Shown one piece after another: positions 18,198 to 26,989 of a stretch of DNA of 32,520 nt. The notes under the pieces were generated by a model. The model was given only the letters and a program-made list of their open reading frames with translations. It was not told the origin of the DNA and made no database searches. This stretch comes from Sideroxydans sp. (lineage in GTDB: Bacteria; Pseudomonadota; Gammaproteobacteria; Burkholderiales; Gallionellaceae). The DNA is taken from NCBI GenBank assembly GCA_020053195.1, contig JAGVNQ010000345.1:1-32520 (forward strand), given 5' to 3'. The translations under genes were made by a program, and so were the position numbers. Position 1 is the first letter of the stretch. Each line of letters opens with the position of its first letter.

Positions 18198-19307
18198 ATG
18201 CCATCAAACAGCCAATTCCCTTTTATCCGGCATTCCGGGCGTTGCCAAGCCGGCTTCACATTGGTGGAGCTCATGATCGGCATGACTATTGGCATGCTTG
18301 CCACAATAGTCATCATGCAGGTTTTTTCGGCATTTGAATCGCAGCAGCGCGCGACCACCGGCACTAGCGACGCGCAGACCAATGGCAACATCGCGCTGTA
18401 CACCATAGGGCGCGATATACAACAGGCCGCTTACCCGCTATTTCCAGCAGGTGCACCAGCCACTGCCGATTCCGCGATTGAATGCACGACGCTTAGTATT
18501 AACGGGGCAGCAGCCCCGATCGACCTCCTCGCCCCCGTGGTAATCGCCGATGAAACCGGTAACGGCGGCGACAGCATCACCATACACTATGGCAACTCTG
18601 GATCTGGCGGCATCCCCGCAATAATCACATCCGAAACGGGCGCGACAGCCAACGAAAGAATATTGGAGTCGAATTTCGGTTGCCGCACGGGCGATACCAC
18701 GTTGATCGTTAACGGGGCCACTTGCGACATGTCGTCAGCAAGCGCGGTAGCGGGTACCACGCAAATAACTTTGACAAATACGACCGGCGCGGTGCTCGAT
18801 GCCAATCTGTCATGTTTGGGGACGTGGAATGAAATCACCTACGCCGCGAATAATGAAAATCTGGAGCGCACTTTGTCCACTCCCACCGTAACGGGAGCGG
18901 CCACCCCCACCGTTGCTGGAATCGTCAATATTCAGGCGCAATATGGAATTTCGGACGCGGCCAACTCCAACGCGGTCACCGCATGGGTGGATGCTGCCGG
19001 TGGCACATGGGCCGCACCTTCGGTCGTCAATCGCAACCGCATCAAGGCCATTCGCGTCGCGGTCGTAGCGCGCAATGTTAAAAAGGAGCAAAAGAATTTG
19101 GCCGGCGAATGCATTACCACTAGCCAGTGCAGCTCCTTAAATTCCGCTTCGCCCACCGGTTTGTGCGCGTGGGAAGGCACCTCCGCCTCACCCGCACCGT
19201 CGATCAACCTGAGCGGCATTGATTCCGATTGGCTGTGTTACCGCTACCGGGTGTTTGAAACCATCATTCCGTTGCGAACGGTGATCTGGTCGAGAGGCAC
19301 ATTATGA
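18198..19307 (+). CDS. pilW: PilW family minor pilin
   Basis: 'QAGFTLVELMIGMTIGMLATIVIMQVFSAFESQQRATTGTSDAQTNGNIALYTIGRDIQQAAYP'. Confidence 0.88.
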   Translation: MPSNSQFPFIRHSGRCQAGFTLVELMIGMTIGMLATIVIMQVFSAFESQQRATTGTSDAQTNGNIALYTIGRDIQQAAYPLFPAGAPATADSAIECTTLSINGAAAPIDLLAPVVIADETGNGGDSITIHYGNSGSGGIPAIITSETGATANERILESNFGCRTGDTTLIVNGATCDMSSASAVAGTTQITLTNTTGAVLDANLSCLGTWNEITYAANNENLERTLSTPTVTGAATPTVAGIVNIQAQYGISDAANSNAVTAWVDAAGGTWAAPSVVNRNRIKAIRVAVVARNVKKEQKNLAGECITTSQCSSLNSASPTGLCAWEGTSASPAPSINLSGIDSDWLCYRYRVFETIIPLRTVIWSRGTL

Positions 19308-19942
19308 AATCCTTAATCAAACCCCAAGCGAAGCCTGCGCTTATTTTGAAACAGCGCGGCGTTGTGCTTTTTTTCGCGCTTATCGCCCTGCTTGCCATGT
19401 CGCTTGCAGCAGTCGCCCTGATACGGTCAGTCGATACCAACACTATGATCGCCAGCAATCTGGCCTTCAAGCAGTCTGCAACCAGCTCGGGGGATGCGGG
19501 GGTCGAATTCGCCGTGAATTGGATACAAGCCATAGCAGCCCAAAACAAGGCCTTGAATATATTGCCCTCGGATCCAGCCAACCCATTCAATATTGACCAG
19601 CCGGCGCTTGGTTATTATTCCAGCGCCGCCTCCTCCGTCAGCCTAACCGACGACACAGGCATCCAGTGGACTGATACAGACAGCGTTGCAGTCCCGAGCG
19701 ATGACACCAACAACAAAACCCGCGTTGTCATCCAGCGCATGTGCAATACCCCTGGCGTGCCTCCCGGCCCCGACAACTGCCTGCGCGGCATCACAATAAC
19801 TGGTGGGGGGCAGCAAGACATTCTTCTGGCTACCGAGACCGAGCGCCCAGACTCAACTATCGATTCTTACCAATTTCGCATTACTGCCAGAAGCGAAGCG
19901 CCAAGAAGTTCCACCAGTTATGTGCAAGCATTTGCATTTTAG
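19304..19942 (+). CDS. pilX: PilX-like pilus assembly protein
   Basis: 'QRGVVLFFALIALLAMSLAAVALIRSVDTNTMIASNLAFKQSATSSGDAGVEFA'; ATGA overlap with pilW; position in the operon. Confidence 0.87.
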   Translation: MKSLIKPQAKPALILKQRGVVLFFALIALLAMSLAAVALIRSVDTNTMIASNLAFKQSATSSGDAGVEFAVNWIQAIAAQNKALNILPSDPANPFNIDQPALGYYSSAASSVSLTDDTGIQWTDTDSVAVPSDDTNNKTRVVIQRMCNTPGVPPGPDNCLRGITITGGGQQDILLATETERPDSTIDSYQFRITARSEAPRSSTSYVQAFAF

Positions 19943-19951
19943 GAGTCCATC

Positions 19952-22900
19952 ATGAAACGTTATCTTTTAAATCGTTTTGCGGCTCGCCGCCACTTGCGTA
20001 ATTTTGCATTAGCTGCCTGCCTCGCCTTGCCCTTGCCCGCACTCGCCGCCACGGTTGCATTGGCCACAGAACCGCTGGCAACTTCCACCTCCTCCAGCGT
20101 GAGACCCAACGTGATGTTCATACTGGATGACTCGGGCAGTATGGAATGGGACTACCTGCCGGATTGGGCGGACGACTCAGACCCAACCAGCGGCCTCTAC
20201 CCTAGTTCCGGCATACAATATTCCAGGGTGCCCGCACTTCACCGGAATAGCAGCTTTAACGGTGTAGCCTACAATCCTGCCATCACTTATACGCCGCCCG
20301 TCCTCTACAACGCGGATGGCACGCTCAACACCACCACCTACCCCAGCATCACATCGGGCTGGTCTTCGGTAAAAAATGATGCCTTCGGAAAAATTTCCAC
20401 ATCATCCACCGATCTGCTCGCATCATTCCCGGATGTGGAATGGTGCACAGACTGGACTTACACCGACTGCCTGCGCAACGACAATTTACTCTTGCCCGAC
20501 AGCATTACCGTAGGCGGCGTAACAAAGAATTACAAAACCACACACAGCAAGGTATCCAGCGGCACAGGCAACGTGGCTACCGGCTCGCCGGATGCGCCAA
20601 CCACCGCCGCACGGACATTCGGGCCGTTCTATTACACGATTGTTCCGGCCGAATATTGCGACTCGGCCAACCTGAAAAATTGCCAAACCACCGAGACATC
20701 AACTTTCAAATACGCGGCACCGTTGCGCTGGTGCAACTCTTCCGCTCTGACCACTTGTCAGGCGATTTGGAACAGCACCTACAAATATCCCCGCTATCCG
20801 ACATTGGTGTTAACTCCCGAAGTTCCCTACCAGGCCGCCGTACCCGCCCAGCCTGCGGTGGAAGCGGTTGCCGGTGTTGCTGCCTCAGCCAGTTTCACTT
20901 TTAATTACAGCGGCTCCCTGAACCCGGTCGGATTCAGTATCAAGGTCAACGGCACGGAAATGCTGAACGTATCAACTCCGGGGGCTCTGATGACCAATTC
21001 GCAATTGGCCGCTTGGGTGCAAAGCCACTCCAGCCTTACCGGCTATGCCATTTCGGCAAGCGGCAGCACCGTCACAGTTACTGCCACCACCACAGGTACG
21101 GCCAAAAACATCAGCTCGGTCGTCATTACCGAAATCCCGGGAACCGCTACCTACACCACCAACCCATCGCTTGTTAGCGGCGCAACTGCTGTTGCGGGAG
21201 TTTATCCAACCGGCTTGATCACGTTCGGTCCAACCGGAACAACAAGAAGCTCAAGTACGCCGAGGATCAATGACAGCTTGTTCAATTCTCAATCCATCCG
21301 GGTTGGCAATACCAATGTCTATGCAAACGATATAGACCCGGGCAACAGCAAAACTGCAACTCAAGTAGCGGCGACCGTCGTTTCCAAGGTCGGCACTGGC
21401 GGCACTGTCAAGGCCTATATCGGCGGCAACGCGGTCACACCCACTTGCGCAGCTCAGCCAAGCAATGTTGTTTGTCTGGTTGATACCTCGACTTATACCA
21501 ATAACCGCACCGTATCGGTTGGTTCACGAAGCAATTTCAACACACTGGGAGTTTCCACCAGCTCAACCACTGGCGGCTCTGCCGCCGTAGCCGCCACTTA
21601 TGCAAAAGGAACAATCACTTTCAATTACCCGGGCGCTCTAAACCCGACCGGGATGAGCCTCAATGTCAACGGAACAGAGGTTTTAACTACAACAACGCCG
21701 GGCGCACTCACCACCAATTCGGCCATAGACGACTGGATTCGCCTCCATTCCAGCCTCGCCAACTACGTCATCACCAGCAGCGGCAGCACGGTCACCTTTA
21801 CCGCCAACGCAGTAGGGCCCGCCTGGAACATCAGCTCGATCAGTTATTCGCAAAATCCCCCGGACTCGGTCACATATACCGGGCCGACTATGGTCGCCGG
21901 GGTTGACGAAGTAATCGGGCATGATGTTATTCCGGAAACCCCCGAAGTGCCCTACCAGCCGGCCACCTATTACGGTTCGTTCATTCGCACGGATATTGTG
22001 CCCGCCGACAATAGCTATCCGTATCCGGGTACAGCCACCAAGGCTAACACCCGCACGGATTGTGCCGGTACAACCTGCACTTACGCCGAAGAAATGACCA
22101 ACTTCGCCAACTGGTGGACGTATTACCACACCCGCATGCAGGCGATGAAATCATCGGTAAGCCGCTCTTTCAAGACGATTGATGACCGTTTCCGTGTCGG
22201 CTTCAGCACCATCACATACACTGGCGCAACCGACGGCACGACATTCCTTGGGAATGACACCTTCGAGTTGGATCATAAAAACAAATGGTTCACCAAACTG
22301 TTTGGGACGGATGCACCCTATTCCACCGCATTGCGCCGCGCGCTTTCCAAAGCGGGGCGTTATTATGCGAACAAAATTTCCGGACAAGTGGATCCCGTGC
22401 AGTATTCCTGCCAGCAAAATTTCACTATTCTTTCCACGGATGGCTACTGGAACGATTCGAGCAGCGAAGCTAAGGATCTGAACGGGAACACGATCCCGGA
22501 TATGGATGCCTCGCCCACTCCGCGCCCGATGTACGAAGGCCCAACCGCCACTTCGCCCAGTTTGGCCGATATCGCCAAGTATTACTACGATACCGATTTA
22601 CGCACCAGCACCTTGAGCAATTGCACGGGTGGCAGCAGCTTAGATTTCCCGTCGGGAACCGATGTGTGCAAAAACAACGTGTTTACCAGTTCTTCCGACA
22701 ACAATATCCAGCAGCACATGACTACTTTCACCATGGGGTTGGGCATAGATGGCACGCTGGTCTATACGTCCGATTATCAGGACGCGACATCCGGGGATTA
22801 TTACGATCTTTATCATGGAATCGGCTCAGTAAATTGGTCCGACCCGATAAACAAATCTGCGGGAGAGCGGATTGACGATCTCTGGCATGCTGCGGTCAAC

Positions 22901-25072
22901 GGGCAGGGAATTTATTTCAGCGCAAAGAATCCGGATCAAATCGTCACCGGCTTCAACAAAGCGCTTTCCTCCATTACCACCAAGCTGGGATCTGCCGCCG
23001 CCGCCGCCACCAGCACATTGAATCCGGTTGCCGGCAATAATTATGCCTATGTCGCCAGCTATACCACGGTGAAATGGTTTGGCAATCTGGAAGCACGCAA
23101 AATCAATATTGACGATGGTGCGGTCAGTAAAACAGCAACCTGGTGCGTGGAAGATGTTCTGGCAGAAACCTGCACATCACCGGGCACCATTGCTGCCGAT
23201 ACCAGCGGCTCAAGCACCATTTACAACTGCGTTGTTACCGGAACAACTGCATCTGCTTGCGCCTCACCCGGCGTGTTCGATGCGGGCACTTCCACATGCA
23301 AAACAGAAATTACAAATTCCTGCACGGGCAAATTGGCATCCCAAGTAGGCGCGACTTCCGACACGAGGAATATTTACACCGCCAACAATGCCGGCACTGC
23401 ACTGATCGCATTTGATGCCGATTATGCCACCGCCAATCCCACAAACTTCTCCTCTACCCATATCAGCGGACTCAACCAATGGGGGACGTTAACCATCGCT
23501 CAACAAACTGCGGCGGCAGGGGTTAATCTAATCAATTATCTGCGCGGTCAGAGCGGATATGAAGATCGCGCCGCCAACACGACCAAACTGTATCGCGCCC
23601 GCGAAGCCGTGCTGGGCGACGCGCTGGAATCGCAACCATTCTTTATCAGCGGGCCGTCATTCAGCTACCCCTACCCCGGATACGGCGCATTCAAAGCCGA
23701 TAAAGCCAGCCGGGGAGGAGCAGTGTATATGGGGACCAACGACGGCATGATGCATGCCTTCAATTCGGACGATGGTTCGGAACGCTGGGCTTATGTGCCC
23801 AGCATGGTGATCCCCAATATGTGGATATTGGCGAGCACCAGCTACGACATCAACCATACCAACTTTGTGAACGGCAGCCCGAATGTCGCCGATGTATGCA
23901 CCGCCAATTGCGACAGCAGTTCCGCCGTCTGGAAAACCATTCTGGTGAGCGGCCTCAACGGCGGCGGGCGCGGGTACTTTGCGCTGGATGTCACAGATCC
24001 AAACACGCCAAAACTCCTCTGGGAATTCACCCCTTCAACAGGCGCGGGTGTTATTCAGGACGATGATCTAGGCTACAGTTTCGCCCAACCCATTATCGCC
24101 AGAAAAAACGATGGTTCATGGGTGGTGCTGGTAACTTCCGGCTACAACAATGTCAGCCCAGGCAGCGGCAAAGGTTTCCTTTTTGTGTTGAATGCAGGCA
24201 GCGGAGCCATTGTCAGCAAAATCGCTACCGGCGTTGGCGATACCACCACACCGAGCGGTCTGGCCAAAATTGACGGCTACAATGAAGAACCGGCCGGAAA
24301 CAAAATCGGCTTTGTCTATGGCGGCGATTTGCTGGGTAATTTATGGCGTTTCGATGTCAACAGCGATGTTACTGCAACCGTTGGAAAAGGCGATGTATTG
24401 AAGTTCGCCACTCTGTACGCGGATACCGGTGCAAGCAGCCCGCAGCCCATTACCACCACGCCGATTCTGGCAAAAATCGGTAGCAAACGTCAGATATTTA
24501 TCAGCACGGGAAAGTATCTGGAAAAGGCAGACCTGAGCACCACCCAGGTTCAATCCTTGTATTCCATCCGGGATGATGATGAAAGCACCACTCTGGTAAA
24601 TCCGCGCACTACTCTGGTGAAACAAACCTTGACCAACAGCGGCAGCTCTGCCTCACGCACGAGCACTGCCAATCCGGTTGATTACTCCACCAAACGCGGC
24701 TGTTATGCCGATTATCCGGATGTCGGCGAAAGGGCCAATATCGACAGCAGTCTGGTAAAGGGAATTTTGCTTGCGCCCACTATCGTTCCAGAAAATACGC
24801 CTTGCTCGCCGGGCGGATATGGTTGGCTCAATTATTTTGATTACGAGAACTGCGGCACCTATTCGGTGGGCGATATCGTTGGGGTAAAGTCAGACTCGAC
24901 CATCGTCGGTGTTAACGTTATCTATATTCATGGTGATCCATTAGTCGAAATCGTAACATCGACAAATCCGACACCGGAAAAACCGAAAGGCAATCAACCG
25001 GACTTTTCGAGAGGCAGCGGCTCCGGCTTCACAGGCAGACGCGTAATCTGGCGCGAATTGATCCCAGAATAG
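19952..25072 (+). CDS. pilY1: PilY1-type pilus adhesin/assembly factor with vWA-like N-terminus and C-terminal beta-propeller
   Basis: 1706 aa; signal peptide, 'NVMFILDDSGSMEWDYLPDW' (MIDAS-like DxSGS), Ca-loop-like 'DLNGNTIPDMD', C-terminal 'GGAVYMGTNDGMMHAFNSDDGSERWAYVPSMV', 'GGRGYFALDVTDPNTPKLLWEF'. Confidence 0.93.
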   Translation: MKRYLLNRFAARRHLRNFALAACLALPLPALAATVALATEPLATSTSSSVRPNVMFILDDSGSMEWDYLPDWADDSDPTSGLYPSSGIQYSRVPALHRNSSFNGVAYNPAITYTPPVLYNADGTLNTTTYPSITSGWSSVKNDAFGKISTSSTDLLASFPDVEWCTDWTYTDCLRNDNLLLPDSITVGGVTKNYKTTHSKVSSGTGNVATGSPDAPTTAARTFGPFYYTIVPAEYCDSANLKNCQTTETSTFKYAAPLRWCNSSALTTCQAIWNSTYKYPRYPTLVLTPEVPYQAAVPAQPAVEAVAGVAASASFTFNYSGSLNPVGFSIKVNGTEMLNVSTPGALMTNSQLAAWVQSHSSLTGYAISASGSTVTVTATTTGTAKNISSVVITEIPGTATYTTNPSLVSGATAVAGVYPTGLITFGPTGTTRSSSTPRINDSLFNSQSIRVGNTNVYANDIDPGNSKTATQVAATVVSKVGTGGTVKAYIGGNAVTPTCAAQPSNVVCLVDTSTYTNNRTVSVGSRSNFNTLGVSTSSTTGGSAAVAATYAKGTITFNYPGALNPTGMSLNVNGTEVLTTTTPGALTTNSAIDDWIRLHSSLANYVITSSGSTVTFTANAVGPAWNISSISYSQNPPDSVTYTGPTMVAGVDEVIGHDVIPETPEVPYQPATYYGSFIRTDIVPADNSYPYPGTATKANTRTDCAGTTCTYAEEMTNFANWWTYYHTRMQAMKSSVSRSFKTIDDRFRVGFSTITYTGATDGTTFLGNDTFELDHKNKWFTKLFGTDAPYSTALRRALSKAGRYYANKISGQVDPVQYSCQQNFTILSTDGYWNDSSSEAKDLNGNTIPDMDASPTPRPMYEGPTATSPSLADIAKYYYDTDLRTSTLSNCTGGSSLDFPSGTDVCKNNVFTSSSDNNIQQHMTTFTMGLGIDGTLVYTSDYQDATSGDYYDLYHGIGSVNWSDPINKSAGERIDDLWHAAVNGQGIYFSAKNPDQIVTGFNKALSSITTKLGSAAAAATSTLNPVAGNNYAYVASYTTVKWFGNLEARKINIDDGAVSKTATWCVEDVLAETCTSPGTIAADTSGSSTIYNCVVTGTTASACASPGVFDAGTSTCKTEITNSCTGKLASQVGATSDTRNIYTANNAGTALIAFDADYATANPTNFSSTHISGLNQWGTLTIAQQTAAAGVNLINYLRGQSGYEDRAANTTKLYRAREAVLGDALESQPFFISGPSFSYPYPGYGAFKADKASRGGAVYMGTNDGMMHAFNSDDGSERWAYVPSMVIPNMWILASTSYDINHTNFVNGSPNVADVCTANCDSSSAVWKTILVSGLNGGGRGYFALDVTDPNTPKLLWEFTPSTGAGVIQDDDLGYSFAQPIIARKNDGSWVVLVTSGYNNVSPGSGKGFLFVLNAGSGAIVSKIATGVGDTTTPSGLAKIDGYNEEPAGNKIGFVYGGDLLGNLWRFDVNSDVTATVGKGDVLKFATLYADTGASSPQPITTTPILAKIGSKRQIFISTGKYLEKADLSTTQVQSLYSIRDDDESTTLVNPRTTLVKQTLTNSGSSASRTSTANPVDYSTKRGCYADYPDVGERANIDSSLVKGILLAPTIVPENTPCSPGGYGWLNYFDYENCGTYSVGDIVGVKSDSTIVGVNVIYIHGDPLVEIVTSTNPTPEKPKGNQPDFSRGSGSGFTGRRVIWRELIPE

Positions 25073-25090
25073 GATTGTTTCAAGCACAAG

Positions 25091-25120
25091 CAAAAGCGGC
25101 CTTCGGGCCGCTTTTGTTTT
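25091..25120 (+). terminator. Rho-independent terminator after pilY1
   Basis: CAAAAGCGGCC-TTCG-GGCCGCTTTTG: 11-bp stem with TTCG tetraloop, then TTTTG. Confidence 0.9.
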
Positions 25121-25163
25121 GAATTTATCCAGAATATTCCCCCTGTAATAACTAATTAATTTT

Positions 25164-26105
25164 TCATGTTTTATTGATGGTGTCGCCACTTAAAGTTTTC
25201 GGCAACGGAAACACCACATTCTCCTTAATCCCGTCCGCTTCGTGCACGCTGACCGCGCCTATCTCTTTCAAGCGCGATACCACTTCCTGCACCAACACTT
25301 CCGGGGCGGAGGCTCCGGCGGTGATGCCGACTCGCGGTTTGTTTTGCAGCCATTCCAGTTTGAGTTCGCTGGCGTTGTCGATGAGGTAGGCGGGCACGTT
25401 GAGGTTGCGCGCCACTTCGCGCAGGCGGTTGGAGTTGGAGCTGTTGGGCGAGCCAACCACGATCACCAGATCACATTGCTGCGCGAGCAGCTTCACGGCA
25501 TCTTGCCGGTTTTGCGTGGCGTAACAAATATCGTCTTTTTTCGGACCAACAATCAGCGGAAAGCGCGCTTTGAGCGCGGCAATAATAGCGGCGGCATCGT
25601 CCACCGAGAGCGTGGTCTGTGTCACATAGGTTAAATTCTGTTCGTCCTGCACCTGCAACTTCTGCACATCGGCGGGCGACTCCACCAGATACATGCCGCC
25701 CTCGCTCTGCCCCATCGTGCCTTCCACTTCGGGGTGGCCTTTGTGACCGATCATGATGATTTCCTTGCCCTGCGCGCGCATGCGCGAAACCTGAATATGC
25801 ACTTTGGTCACCAGCGGGCAGGTCGCGTCGAAGATGGTGAGATTGCGCGCTTCGGCTTCTCGCCTTACCGATTGCGGCACGCCGTGCGCGCTGAAGATGA
25901 GGAAGCTGCCGGGCGGCACATCGGACAGATCTTCTATGAACACCGCGCCCTTGGCTTTCAAACTTTCCACCACGAATTTGTTGTGTACCACCTCGTGCCG
26001 CACATAGATGGGCGCGCCGTGCAACGCCAGCGCACGCTCGACAATCGCGATGGCTCTATCCACGCCGGCGCAGAATCCGCGCGGGTTAGCGAGTAACAGT
26101 TCCAT
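25164..26105 (-). CDS. ispH: 4-hydroxy-3-methylbut-2-enyl diphosphate reductase
   Basis: '[23 protein letters not shown]', '[13 protein letters not shown]', '[11 protein letters not shown]', '[14 protein letters not shown]', '[14 protein letters not shown]'. Confidence 0.96.
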   Translation of the reverse strand: MELLLANPRGFCAGVDRAIAIVERALALHGAPIYVRHEVVHNKFVVESLKAKGAVFIEDLSDVPPGSFLIFSAHGVPQSVRREAEARNLTIFDATCPLVTKVHIQVSRMRAQGKEIIMIGHKGHPEVEGTMGQSEGGMYLVESPADVQKLQVQDEQNLTYVTQTTLSVDDAAAIIAALKARFPLIVGPKKDDICYATQNRQDAVKLLAQQCDLVIVVGSPNSSNSNRLREVARNLNVPAYLIDNASELKLEWLQNKPRVGITAGASAPEVLVQEVVSRLKEIGAVSVHEADGIKENVVFPLPKTLSGDTINKT

Positions 26106-26167
26106 TCGGCTTCCTTTCTAGTTGTTGGGACGGAAAAAAAACATAACCCCAAAGACCTTAATTCAAG

Positions 26168-26295
26168 CCACAGAGTTCACAGAGAACACAGAGAAAGAAA
26201 AGGTTGTTCCATGATTTGCTGGTTCTCTCAAAAGGTGGGGCACAAAATCGTGATAACCGTTTGTTTCACCTCTGTGATCTCTGTGTTCTCTGTGG
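26168..26295. repeat. Inverted repeat with CCACAGAGTTCACAGAGAACACAGAG / CTCTGTGATCTCTGTGTTCTCTGTGG arms
   Basis: Direct reading; arms are near reverse complements in the lspA-ispH intergenic region. Confidence 0.8.
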
Positions 26296-26333
26296 CTAAT
26301 AAAGTTTTTTAGGATTTTAAAGTGCCATCCCTC

Positions 26334-26401
26334 GGAGAAGCGCATGAATAGGTCATCTACATCATTCAATCGTTGTAGATTCCCTATCCATGCGCTTCTC
26401 C
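26334..26401. repeat. Long near-perfect hairpin in the lspA-ispH intergenic region
   Basis: GGAGAAGCGCATGAATAGG-TC-ATCTACA-(12-nt loop)-TGTAGAT-TC-CCTATCCATGCGCTTCTCC: 19-nt outer arms with one A.C mismatch, a 2x2 bubble and a 7-bp inner stem. Confidence 0.85.
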
Positions 26402-26422
26402 ACGTGGTCGTGCTTGAAAAAA

Positions 26423-26926
26423 CTAGTTTTTCTTCTGAAAACTTTCCAGAATCAGCAAGCCCGCACCGCAGGTAATGGCCGAGTCGGCCACGTTAAACGC
26501 GGCGAAGTGATAGCTACCCCAGTAAAAATCCAGAAAGTCCACCACGTAGCCGTAAGCGATGCGGTCGATCAGATTACCCAGCGCGCCGCCGAGAATACAC
26601 GCCAGCGCAAAGCTGAACAGTTTTTCCGATTGATGCTTGCGCAACAGCCAGACGATCCACACCGAAGCGACCACCGCGATGATGCTGAACAACCAGCGCT
26701 GCATACCGCCCGCGTCGCTCAGAAAACTGAATGCCGCGCCGGTGTTGTGCGCCAGCACCAGATTGAAGAAAGACGTGACGGCGAGGCTTTCGTGCAAAGC
26801 AAAATGGCTGGTGATCGCCGCTTTGCTCAACTGGTCGAGGATGATGACGATGGCCGCGATGGCTAACCACCGAGTTAACTCCCCTCTCCCGCTGGCGGGA
26901 GAGGGGGCGGGGGAGAGGGTGTTCAT
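26423..26926 (-). CDS. lspA: Lipoprotein signal peptidase (signal peptidase II), N-terminus encoded by a repeat element
   Basis: 'AIAAIVIILDQLSKAAI', 'NLVLAHNTGAAFSFLSDAGG', 'GGALGNLIDRIAYGYVVDFLDFYWG...FAAFNVADSAITCGAGLL'; synteny ileS-lspA-ispH. Confidence 0.95.
   Translation of the reverse strand: MNTLSPAPSPASGRGELTRWLAIAAIVIILDQLSKAAITSHFALHESLAVTSFFNLVLAHNTGAAFSFLSDAGGMQRWLFSIIAVVASVWIVWLLRKHQSEKLFSFALACILGGALGNLIDRIAYGYVVDFLDFYWGSYHFAAFNVADSAITCGAGLLILESFQKKN
26881..26922. repeat. CCCTCTCCC-family element overlapping the lspA 5' coding region
   Basis: CCCCTCTCCCGCTGGCGGGAGAGGGGGCGGGGGAGAGGGTGT; minus-strand translation NTLSPAPSPASGRG. Confidence 0.85.
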
Positions 26927-26935
26927 ATAGCAGCC

Positions 26936-26976
26936 GCCCTCTCCCCTAGCCCCTCTCCCGCTAGCGGGCGAGGGGA
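26936..26976. repeat. CCCTCTCCC-family element between ileS and lspA, inverse of 26881-26922
   Basis: CGCCCTCTCCCCTAGCCCCTCTCCCGCTAGCGGGCGAGGGG. Confidence 0.85.
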
Positions 26977-26989
26977 ACAGTTCGCTTGA

